DNA of 43,448 nucleotides from an uncultured Eubacteriaceae bacterium (lineage in GTDB: Bacteria > Bacillota > Clostridia > Lachnospirales > CAG-274). A program made the translations under genes and the position numbers. Position 1 is the stretch's first letter. Each line of letters starts with the position of its first letter. Positions 1-8,308 of the stretch are shown piece by piece. The stretch spans positions 1 through 43,448 of the forward strand of contig CAOJPS010000003.1 in the NCBI GenBank assembly GCA_948441255.1, given 5' to 3'. The notes below the pieces were generated by a model that saw only the letters and a list, made by a program, of their open reading frames with translations, ran no database searches and was not told the DNA's origin.

Positions 1-232
1 GATATTTTCTTCTGCGAAACGTAGTTTCGCTCAAAAGTTCTTTGCTTCTTTCTTTTAAGTAGTGCCGCAAAGAAGTGCGGTCGGCGTTAGCCGATTTTTG
101 GCTTTGCCAAAAACACTGACCAAGAAGTCGGGTTTGGGCTGAAAGCCCAAGGTTTTTCTTAAGTTAGTGCATACGGGGACAGCGTCCCACGGTCTTAAGT
201 TAGTGCATGTGGGGCAAAGTCTGCGGTTTTAA
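1..232. repeat. Palindrome-mosaic intergenic repeat (locus R1)
   Basis: Successive short inverted repeats: GCGAAACgtaGTTTCGC, CCGCAaagaagTGCGG, TCGGCgttaGCCGA, TTTTTGGCtttGCCAAAAA, TTGGGCTgaaAGCCCAA, GGGACagcGTCCC. Same modules recur at about 12.0, 12.4, 17.6, 19.2, 28.2, 33.8 and 43.4 kb. A ~35-bp tandem unit 'ttaagttagtgcat..gggg.ca' occurs twice at the end. Confidence 0.85.
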
Positions 233-290
233 TATTTTTATTGAAATTTTTTTGATTTTATGGCATACTATAAAATCGGAGGGAATGGAT

Positions 291-776
291 ATGAATGTTG
301 AAATTAGGGCTTATGAGGAAAATGATTTGCGGTATATGATTGAGATATGGAACGAGGTTGTTAGAGAGGGAAATGCTTTTCCTCAGGAAAAATCTTTGGA
401 TAGTTTGACGGGCAAAGAGTTTTTTGATTCTCAAACATATGCTGCTGTTGCTGTTTATGATAAAGAGATTTGCGGTTTATACATATTGCATCCTAACAAT
501 ATTGGCAGATGCGGTCATATATGCAACGCAAGCTATGCGGTTATTTCTGGCAGAAGGGGTTTGAAAATTGGAGAAAAGCTGGTTTTGGACTCACTAATTC
601 AGGGAAAAAGATTTGGTTTTAAAATATTGCAGTTTAATGCTGTTGTGGCAGCGAATATTTCCGCGCGCTGTCTTTATGAGCGCCTTGGATTTATTAGGCT
701 TGGAACAATTCGTAAGGGATTTAGGCTTGAGGACGGGAGATATGAGGATATATGCCCTTATTATAAGGAATTATGA
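291..776 (+). CDS. GNAT-family N-acetyltransferase
   Basis: ORF with EIRAYEENDL...YAVISGRRGLKIGEKLVLDSL...VVAANISARCLYERLGFIRLGTIRKGF, a typical GNAT fold ending. GGAGGG precedes ATG 291; the ORF-track start at 207 is too far upstream. Confidence 0.85.
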   Translation: MNVEIRAYEENDLRYMIEIWNEVVREGNAFPQEKSLDSLTGKEFFDSQTYAAVAVYDKEICGLYILHPNNIGRCGHICNASYAVISGRRGLKIGEKLVLDSLIQGKRFGFKILQFNAVVAANISARCLYERLGFIRLGTIRKGFRLEDGRYEDICPYYKEL

Positions 777-815
777 AATTATGTAAACGGTGGGAAATAC
801 TGACAAATTCAAAAA

Positions 816-1040
816 TTAAGGCAATACCGCATAATTATGATTTCATAGATTTTGACGATATTTCCCATTACTGTGTCAAAACCTCTTATCATAGGCTCCG
901 ACTATGTGTACACCGCGAAGAAAAACGCGGACGGCGAAGCCGGCTTTCGCATAGCGAAAGTGTTTGAACTGCGAGCTTTTTCCTTGTACTAAAAAATATA
1001 ATCTAAAATCTATTTTATCGAATTATGCGGTATTGCTTAA
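816..1040. mobile_element. MITE-like element family A, copy 1, carrying an internal palindrome cassette
   Basis: Terminal inverted repeats ttaaggcaataccgcataatt / aattatgcggtattgcttaa. Interior matches, in opposite orientation, the element at 23331-23495, except for a ~62-bp insertion at about 907-968. Confidence 0.8.
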
Positions 1041-1051
1041 AATAATTTTTA

Positions 1052-1265
1052 TTTTAACGTGAGTTCGATGAAAAATTATAACTAATGGAACCTTTTTCTA
1101 TCGCAAAAAGGTTCCAAACCTCCAAAAATACTCTTGAAGCATTAAAAACCTTGAGGTTTCACCTCAAACTCCACAAACTTTTTAAAAAAAGTTTGACAAA
1201 AATTTTTGTGCGAAACTACGTTTCGCTGAGTTTCACTGTAATTTTTCATCGAACTCATATTTTAT
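1052..1265. repeat. Palindrome-mosaic repeat bounded by its own inverted termini (locus R2)
   Basis: Left ttttaacgtgagttcgatgaaaaattata and right gtaatttttcatcgaactcatatttta are inverted repeats. Interior has GGAACCTTTTTctatcgcAAAAAGGTTCC, TTGAGGTttcACCTCAA, CAAACTTTTTaaAAAAAGTTTG, GCGAAACtacGTTTCGC. Confidence 0.8.
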
Positions 1266-1314
1266 TAAGGCAATACCGCAAAATCTGTGAAATTATAATT
1301 GCGCGGTATTGCCG
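1264..1314. mobile_element. MITE-like family A, short internally deleted copy
   Basis: ttaaggcaataccgcaaaatctgtgaaattataattgcgcggtattgcc: both family A termini with almost no interior. The segment tgtgaaattataatt is shared with the 23331-23495 copy. Confidence 0.7.
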
Positions 1315-1321
1315 TATATAT

Positions 1322-1531
1322 TTATTTTCCTTGTTTTTCAAGATATTCGTTTATTTCGTTTACAAGTTCGTCAGCGTTAAGAGCGTGTACAAAACTTGCT
1401 TCCTCAAGAGTTTCTCCTTGGGCTGACGGACAGCCTACGCAGTGCATTCCAGCATTCATAAGAATAGCTATTATTCCTCTGTCTAACGCTATCATATCTG
1501 AAATTATCATATCTTTTGTGACTTTAGTCAT
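1322..1531 (-). CDS. DUF1858-type small protein
   Basis: MTKVTKDMIISDMIALDRGIIAILMNAGMHCVGCPSAQGETLEEAS...: CxxC motif and length typical of DUF1858. Confidence 0.85.
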   Translation of the reverse strand: MTKVTKDMIISDMIALDRGIIAILMNAGMHCVGCPSAQGETLEEASFVHALNADELVNEINEYLEKQGK

Positions 1532-1532
1532 T

Positions 1533-2237
1533 TTATTTCCTCCTTATTTCTGTATTATATTCTATATCATTATCTATCCATTCAATGGAGGGATAATATT
1601 TAAACAGCGCTTTTCCAAGAATTTTGTCCTCTTTTACATAAGTGTTATCCCAAAAACGAGAATCCCTTGAATTATTTCTGTTATCTCCAAGCATAAAATA
1701 GCTGTCTTTGGGAATATTATAGGTTAATTCTTTGTTGGCGCTGCCTTTGCCAAGTAATTTCATAGGTTCTTTTATAAAATCATCATTTAAAGGTGTTTCA
1801 CTGTCATTTATATATACTTTTGTTTCTCCCATATCATTTAGTTTTATTGTTACTTTTTCTCCGGGAAGTCCTATTATTCTTTTTATGAATAATGTGTCTT
1901 CGTCATCAGGATATTTGAAAACTACTATGTCGAAACGTTCAGGGTCGCTGAAAATATAGGATAGTCTTAACGCTACAAGACGGTCTCCCGCGTTTATTGT
2001 ATTTTCCATCGATTCGGTGGGAACAACGGCGTTTACTATTATAAATGTGGTTATTATAAACGCTAGAATAACAGCCCCCGCTATTGTGAATGTCCAGCTC
2101 ATTATCTCGTGGAATATTCGATTTTTTTTGCAGGCTTTGTTATCTTCTGAAAGTTCAGATTCTTCCTCTGACAATAATGGAGTGTTGGCTATGTTTGTAT
2201 CGTTAATATTTATATTTTCTTTTTCGTTGTCTGACAT
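1533..2237 (-). CDS. lepB: Signal peptidase I
   Basis: Single N-terminal TM, VPTESMENTINAGDRLVALRL (Ser active-site region), FIKRIIGLPGEKV, SYFMLGDNRNNSRDSRFW. Confidence 0.95.
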   Translation of the reverse strand: MSDNEKENININDTNIANTPLLSEEESELSEDNKACKKNRIFHEIMSWTFTIAGAVILAFIITTFIIVNAVVPTESMENTINAGDRLVALRLSYIFSDPERFDIVVFKYPDDEDTLFIKRIIGLPGEKVTIKLNDMGETKVYINDSETPLNDDFIKEPMKLLGKGSANKELTYNIPKDSYFMLGDNRNNSRDSRFWDNTYVKEDKILGKALFKYYPSIEWIDNDIEYNTEIRRK

Positions 2238-2297
2238 TGTTGTATACCTCGCTTAAATTAATGTGTTTATCAATATATGGAGAGAATTGAACCCTCG

Positions 2298-2584
2298 TAT
2301 AGTAATTCCACTTTAAAAGTTACAAAAAAATGATTTTACTTGCACGGGCTGCAAATTGCTTCGCAATTCGCTTACCGCCCAGCAGTGCTTACGCACTCGT
2401 AAAATATTTTTTTGTTATAGGAAACACCATATAATTCAAAAATAAAAATAATTTTTTAAAAAAATTGAAGTGATAGTGTTATTTTTCCTAAAAAATGACA
2501 CGATAACAGAAATTTTAACTTTAAAAAATTATTTTTATTATCATTTGTGCGGTGTTCCCTATATTTCAAATGGAATTACTATAA
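2298..2584. mobile_element. MITE-like family B, copy 1, interrupted by a nested element
   Basis: Termini tatagtaattccactttaaa / tttcaaatggaattactata. Interior acttgcacgggctg(c/t)aaattgcttcgcaattcgcttaccgcccagcagtgctta(c/t)gcactcgtaaaatatttttttgttata is nearly identical to 20624-20765. Confidence 0.85.
2420..2559. mobile_element. MITE-like family C nested in the family B copy
   Basis: ggaaacaccatataattcaaaaataaaaataatttttta... pairs with ...ttaaaaaattatttttattatcatttgtgcggtgttccc; tata on both sides (2416-2419 and 2560-2563); absent from the 20624-20765 copy. Confidence 0.75.
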
Positions 2585-2730
2585 ATTACAGTATACCATA
2601 ATTGTTAATAAAATAATATAAATTTTTTAACTTTTTTTTAACTTTTCGGTTTTTTTAAAAATTTTTTATATAAACTTTTTGGAAAATATGGTATACTTTA
2701 AGGAAATATATTATAGCAGGGAGGATTAAT

Positions 2731-4545
2731 ATGTCTTTGGAAAGACAATCTAGAATAAGAAATTTTAGTATAATAGCCCATATAGACCACGGCAAGTCAA
2801 CTTTGGCTGACAGACTTATTCAAAAATCGGGACTTTTGACTGAAAGAGAAATGCAGGAACAAGTTTTGGACAATATGGAATTGGAGAGAGAAAGAGGTAT
2901 TACTATTAAAGCTCAGGCGGTCAGACTTATTTATAAGGCTGATGACGGTGAGGAGTATACCCTTAATCTTATTGATACGCCGGGACACGTGGATTTTAAC
3001 TATGAGGTTTCAAGAAGCCTTGCCGCCTGCGATGGCGCTGTTTTGGTGGTTGACGCCGCCCAGGGAGTGGAGGCTCAGACACTTGCCAATGTATATTTGG
3101 CTTTGGATAATGACCTTGAGGTTTTGCCTGTTATTAATAAAATAGATTTGCCAAGCGCTGACCCTGAGAGAGTTAAACAGGAGATTGAGGATATAATAGG
3201 GCTTGACGCCGCTTCCGCCCCTCTTATTTCAGCGAAGGCGGATATAAATATTAAAGAGGTTTTTGACAGAGTTATAGCTGATATCCCAGCTCCTTCCGGT
3301 GATGAGAGCGCTCCCCTTAAAGCGTTGATTTTTGACAGTTTTTATGACGCTTATAAAGGCGTTATTGTTTTTATGAGAGTTTTTGACGGTTCTCTTAAAA
3401 AAGGCACGAAAATAAGATTTATGGCTACGGGCAAGGAATTTGAGGTTGTGGAAGCTGGGGTTTTTGGTCCGGGAAGATTTATTCCCACGGAAGAACTTTT
3501 GGCGGGTGACGTTGGATATCTTACGGCAAGTATTAAAAATGTTTCTGATACAAGAATAGGCGATACTATTACAGAAGTTTCAAGACCAGCCAAAGAGGCT
3601 CTGCCGGGATATAAAAAGGTTAATCCTATGGTGTACTGCGGTATTTTCCCCTCTGATGGCTCTAAGTATCAAGACCTTAGGGACGCTCTTGAAAAACTTC
3701 AGTTAAACGACGCTTCTTTGCAGTTTGAAGCGGAAACCTCTGTCGCTTTGGGGTTTGGCTTTAGATGTGGTTTTTTGGGGCTTCTGCACCTTGAGATTGT
3801 TCAGGAAAGACTTGAGAGAGAATATAATCTTGACCTTGTTACTACCGCTCCAAGCGTTATTTATAAAATATATCTTACTAATGGGGAGGTTATGGAACTT
3901 TCTAATCCAAGCGATATGCCTGATTTAAGCGTTATAGCTAAAATGGAAGAGCCGGTTGTTAAGGCGGAAATTATTCTTCCAAGCGATTATATTGGCACGG
4001 TTATGGAACTTTGTCAGCAAAGAAGAGGAGAATATATTGGTATGGAGTATCTTGAGGAAACAAGAGCTGTTGTTACTTATAATCTGCCTCTTAATGAGAT
4101 TATTTATGATTTCTTTGACGTGCTTAAATCCCGTACAAGAGGGTACGCTTCTTTTGATTATGAACTTATAGGTTATCAGGAATCTAAGCTTGTTAAGCTG
4201 GATATGATGGTTAACCGGGAGGTTGTTGACGCTCTTTCATTTATTGTTCACGAGTCTTCAGCTGTTGAGAGGGGAAGAAAAATCGCTGAGAAACTTAAAA
4301 AGGAAATTCCCAGACATCTTTTTGAGATTCCTATTCAGGCGGCTATAGGCAATAAAATTATAGCCAGAGAAACTGTCAGCGCTATGAGAAAAGACGTTTT
4401 GGCGAAATGCTACGGCGGCGATATTACAAGAAAGAGAAAACTTCTTGAAAAACAGAAAGAAGGTAAAAAACGTATGCGTCAGATTGGCAATGTGGAAGTT
4501 CCTCAGGCGGCTTTTATGAGTGTTTTGAAATTGGATGAGGAATGA
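2731..4545 (+). CDS. lepA: Elongation factor 4
   Basis: [31 protein letters not shown]..., GTPase motifs DTPGHVDF and [10 protein letters not shown], conserved C-terminus [35 protein letters not shown]. Confidence 0.98.
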   Translation: MSLERQSRIRNFSIIAHIDHGKSTLADRLIQKSGLLTEREMQEQVLDNMELERERGITIKAQAVRLIYKADDGEEYTLNLIDTPGHVDFNYEVSRSLAACDGAVLVVDAAQGVEAQTLANVYLALDNDLEVLPVINKIDLPSADPERVKQEIEDIIGLDAASAPLISAKADINIKEVFDRVIADIPAPSGDESAPLKALIFDSFYDAYKGVIVFMRVFDGSLKKGTKIRFMATGKEFEVVEAGVFGPGRFIPTEELLAGDVGYLTASIKNVSDTRIGDTITEVSRPAKEALPGYKKVNPMVYCGIFPSDGSKYQDLRDALEKLQLNDASLQFEAETSVALGFGFRCGFLGLLHLEIVQERLEREYNLDLVTTAPSVIYKIYLTNGEVMELSNPSDMPDLSVIAKMEEPVVKAEIILPSDYIGTVMELCQQRRGEYIGMEYLEETRAVVTYNLPLNEIIYDFFDVLKSRTRGYASFDYELIGYQESKLVKLDMMVNREVVDALSFIVHESSAVERGRKIAEKLKKEIPRHLFEIPIQAAIGNKIIARETVSAMRKDVLAKCYGGDITRKRKLLEKQKEGKKRMRQIGNVEVPQAAFMSVLKLDEE

Positions 4546-4546
4546 T

Positions 4547-5665
4547 ATGGGAGAGATTGGCGTTTATATTCATATTCCTTTTTGCGTGAAAAAGTGCCTT
4601 TATTGTGATTTTAATTCTTTTTCGGGAAAAGAGGAATATTTTGAGGAATATAAAAATTCTATTGTAAAAGAGATTGAGAAATTTGAAACAGACAGAGAAC
4701 TGACTGTTAAAACGATTTTTATTGGGGGCGGTACTCCATCTGTTATGCCGGCGGAGTTTATTTGTGATATTTTGAATGCTGTCGGAAACAAATTTAACGC
4801 TGACAAAAATTCGGAGATTTCTATAGAGGTTAATCCCGGTACGGCGGATTTTGATAAATTTAAGTCGTATCGGGAAATGGGGATAAACAGAATAAGTGTT
4901 GGGGCGCAGTCTTTGGAGGACAGGCTTTTGAAAGTTTTGGGACGTGTTCACAATTCGGAACAGTTTTTTGAGTGTGCTGAATGGGCGAAAAAGGCTGGGT
5001 TTTCTAATATTAATTTTGACTTGATGTTCGCTCTGCCTGGTCAGACTTTGGACGAATGGAAGAAAACTTTAAGCGCCGCCGTGAAACTGAACCCGTCCCA
5101 TTTATCCCTTTACAGCCTTATTGTTGAGGAGGAAACGCCTTTTTTTGAGATGTTTGAAAGCGGAAAATTAAAAAGTGTTTCTGATGATGAGGATAGGGCT
5201 ATGTATTATTGGGCAAGGGAGTTTTTAAAGGATTTTGGATATTTTCAGTATGAAATTTCCAATTTCGCTAAAAAGGGCTTTGAGTGCCGGCACAATATTA
5301 CTTATTGGAAAAGAAAAGAGTATTTGGGTTTTGGACTTGGAGCCTGTTCATTTTTTTCTGGGAAAAGATTTCATAATAATTATGACTTGCTTGAATATAT
5401 TGCTGGAAGTTGGTTTGGAGAGGAAGAAGATTTTTCAAAAAATGACGCTTTTTCTGAGTTTATGTTTCTTGGGCTTAGAATGAATGACGGAATTTCCTTA
5501 AAAGAATTTTATGATTATTTTGGTGTGGAACTTGACAGTGTTTTTGGAAATAAAGTTGAGTTATTAATAGAACAAAAACTTTTGGAGGAAAAAAGCGGAA
5601 GGATTTGCCTTACAAGAAAAGGTGTTGACCTTTCAAACGCTGTGTTTAGAGAGCTTTTGCTGTAA
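4547..5665 (+). CDS. hemW: HemW-like radical SAM protein
   Basis: GVYIHIPFCVKKCLYCDFNSF (CxxxCxxC), FIGGGTPSVM, RISVGAQSLEDRLLKVLGRVHN; adjacent to lepA as in many Firmicutes. Confidence 0.93.
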   Translation: MGEIGVYIHIPFCVKKCLYCDFNSFSGKEEYFEEYKNSIVKEIEKFETDRELTVKTIFIGGGTPSVMPAEFICDILNAVGNKFNADKNSEISIEVNPGTADFDKFKSYREMGINRISVGAQSLEDRLLKVLGRVHNSEQFFECAEWAKKAGFSNINFDLMFALPGQTLDEWKKTLSAAVKLNPSHLSLYSLIVEEETPFFEMFESGKLKSVSDDEDRAMYYWAREFLKDFGYFQYEISNFAKKGFECRHNITYWKRKEYLGFGLGACSFFSGKRFHNNYDLLEYIAGSWFGEEEDFSKNDAFSEFMFLGLRMNDGISLKEFYDYFGVELDSVFGNKVELLIEQKLLEEKSGRICLTRKGVDLSNAVFRELLL

Positions 5666-5680
5666 TTGGAGGATAATATT

Positions 5681-7276
5681 ATGAGTTTTAAAAAATTGAT
5701 TGAGAATGCCGAAAATGGCGTAAAAGACACGTTGGTTAATTATAAAATTGTGCTTATATGGACTTTTATCGCTATGGCTTTGACACATATTTATTTTTTT
5801 GTGGGAAGATTTATCAATGAGGATATGTATGCTTATTTGAGAAAAACACCGGCGGAACCTGGTTCGGGAAGATTTTTTTATGGCGATGCTGAATTTACAA
5901 TTCTTCCTGTTATTATTTTTACAATTATATTTATTGAGTTGGCTGTTTCTGTAACTCTTATACTTAAAATGTTTAAAATTGAAAAGCCTCTTTACGGCGC
6001 TATTGTCGGCGCTTTTATGGTGACTTTTCCATCCTGGAGTTATTCTTTTGGCTATATTTTTATGTGGGATTCTTATTCGCTGTCTTTATTGACTGTTGTT
6101 TTAGCTGTCTTTATCACTGACAGGTATAAATATGGTTTTTTGCCGGGAGGATTTTTTATAGCCTGCTGTTTATCACTATATCAGTCGTATATAGCCGCAG
6201 CCATAACTTTAATTATTATGCTTTTGATAATTGAGCTTATGGAAAAAGATTTTAAAATGGTTGTTAAAAAAGCCGTGGCTTTTTTAGCTCTTGGAGTATT
6301 TGGCGTTATATTATATAAACTGGGAATATGGCTGTTTGATATTGAACTTAGTTCTTATAAGGGTTCTGATACAATGGGCGAAATTCCTATTGATATGATT
6401 CCGGGACTTATTAAAAGAACATATACTGGATTTATACAATTTTTTACGGGAAACCATTTTGGGGTTAGCGGTATTAGGTTTTTCTATGTACCGGCTTTTT
6501 TGGCGGTTGTTTATATTGCCGATATTATATTCGGAATTGTTATGCTTATTGGTATTTTGAGAAAAAAGAAGATAAAAAAATTGAATATAATTTTTACAGC
6601 GCTTTGTGCCGCCGCTTTGCCTTTGGCTGTGAATTTTGTCGACTTTATAGGCGTTAAAACGGCGGCTAGCACGCTGAACACATATGCGTTTGTACTTATG
6701 TTTATATTACCTATTGTATTATTTGCAAGATACAAAAAGTTATGGGGGGGGGTACAAAACTCCAATAAGTTATTTTTCGCTAAAAGAATATTGATAGTTT
6801 TTAGTGTTTTTATAATAGGCTATAATTTTTGGATGAACAACGCTTATTATCAAAAGGCGGAGGTTATTACCGAAAATACTAAAAATTTTGAAAACAGGCT
6901 TCTTGGAAGGTTTGAACAGCTTGAGGGATTTACTATTGACACAAAGTTTGCTATTATGGCGGACAATGACTATCTTTTTGGAAAAAACGTGAGAGACCAT
7001 TGGAGGAATTTTCCGTATATAGCGAACGACCAGGGGAACTATGGGTTTTATGTTACGGGGCTTAGAGATTTGAACAAAGCAAACTATAAAACAAGAAATC
7101 TTATGAAAAACCTTTTGGGCGTTGAGTTGAATACCGCTTCTGGTGAGGAGATTGAGGAAATTAAAAAGACTGACGAGTATAAAAATATGGGGGTTTATCC
7201 TGCTTTTGACAGTGTTAAAATGATTAACGGTATCGCTGTGGTTAATTTTGATGATAGGAGCAAGGATGAGGAATAG
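5681..7276 (+). CDS. GtrII-like (glucosyltransferase GtrII family) polytopic membrane protein, copy 1
   Basis: ~530 aa, many TM helices, homologous along its length to 8309-9919. GGAGG before ATG 5681. Family call from overall pattern (WTFIAMALTHIYFFVGR..., YSFSY/YSFGYIFMWDSYSLSLL). Confidence 0.7.
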   Translation: MSFKKLIENAENGVKDTLVNYKIVLIWTFIAMALTHIYFFVGRFINEDMYAYLRKTPAEPGSGRFFYGDAEFTILPVIIFTIIFIELAVSVTLILKMFKIEKPLYGAIVGAFMVTFPSWSYSFGYIFMWDSYSLSLLTVVLAVFITDRYKYGFLPGGFFIACCLSLYQSYIAAAITLIIMLLIIELMEKDFKMVVKKAVAFLALGVFGVILYKLGIWLFDIELSSYKGSDTMGEIPIDMIPGLIKRTYTGFIQFFTGNHFGVSGIRFFYVPAFLAVVYIADIIFGIVMLIGILRKKKIKKLNIIFTALCAAALPLAVNFVDFIGVKTAASTLNTYAFVLMFILPIVLFARYKKLWGGVQNSNKLFFAKRILIVFSVFIIGYNFWMNNAYYQKAEVITENTKNFENRLLGRFEQLEGFTIDTKFAIMADNDYLFGKNVRDHWRNFPYIANDQGNYGFYVTGLRDLNKANYKTRNLMKNLLGVELNTASGEEIEEIKKTDEYKNMGVYPAFDSVKMINGIAVVNFDDRSKDEE

Positions 7277-7286
7277 GGAGGATATT

Positions 7287-8296
7287 ATGAGTTAAAAAAA
7301 ATTGATTGTTGGATTTGAGGATAGGGCAAAAGCGTTTTTTGATAAATACAAAATGGCTATGTTCTGGACCGCTATGATTACGTTTTTTACACATATCTAT
7401 TTCTTTATGGACAGACTGGAAACGAGGATTCATTATTTCCCTTTAAAGGACAGGTTTCAAGAATCGGTTCGGGAAGATATTTTTATTGGACCGCAGAGTT
7501 TGATTTTGTACCTTATATACTTTTTGCCGTAATAATCTTGGAATTACTATTTTCTGTGATTATGGTTCTTTCTATGTTTAGGATAAAGAACAAACTGTAT
7601 TCGGTTATTATCGCCGCCGCCGCTGCCGCCCTTTTGCCTATGGCATTGAATTTTATTGATTTTATCGGGTTTAAAACAAGTTCGAATGCGCTGAACATTT
7701 ATGCTGTGGTTATTATTTTTACAGTGCCATTTGTTATAATTGATAGATATACTTATAGAATTATGGGAGGGGGTACAAAAACGCATAAAAGTAATTTCTT
7801 TTTTTCAAGAAGAATTCTGACTATTTTAAGCGCTATATTGATTGGGTATAATTTTTGGACTACTAATATGGTATATTTTAAAGCGGATGTTATAAAAACT
7901 TTTACTATGAATTTTGAAAACCGCTTATTTTCAAGATTTGAACAGATTGAGGGTTTTACTCTTGATACTCCCATAGCTGTTATTAGCGATGGAAGATATG
8001 TTTATGGCAAAGATATAGGAGAAAATTATGATTTATTTCCAAAAATAAAAGGTAACGTTGGCTTTCGTTTTAATATTATGGGTTTGGGAATAAACTCACA
8101 AGTGGCAACTATAGACGCTAAAATTTTAATTGAAAACTTACTTGGAATTAGTGTTAATACGGCAACAGAAGAACAGATTGAGGAAATTATGAAAACCGAT
8201 GAATATAAAAGTATGGGGGTTTATCCAGCCTTTGACAGTGCTAAAATGATTAACGGAGTTGCTGTGATAAATATGTGTGATAAGGAAATAAATTAA
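7287..8296 (+). pseudogene. Decayed GtrII-like copy 2
   Basis: ATG AGT TAA nonsense at codon 3 (7293-7295); 1-nt loss near 7417-7421 (CTGGAAACGAG vs expected CTGGGAAACGAG) shifts frame between the 7302-7532 and 7538-8296 ORFs; ~600-bp in-frame internal deletion at about 7610-7632 relative to copies 1 and 3. Confidence 0.88.
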
Positions 8297-8308
8297 GGAG
8301 AGAATATT

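Noticed and set aside
773-967. 64-aa ORF after the GNAT gene
   Set aside because: Lies almost entirely in the family A MITE and its palindrome cassette; no coding signature.
1085-1426. 113-aa and overlapping 123-aa plus-strand ORFs
   Set aside because: Cover the palindrome array and run antisense to the DUF1858 gene.
7302-7532. Independent 76-aa gene between the GtrII-like copies
   Set aside because: Aligns to the 5' part of the paralogues with a frameshift; it is part of the pseudogene.
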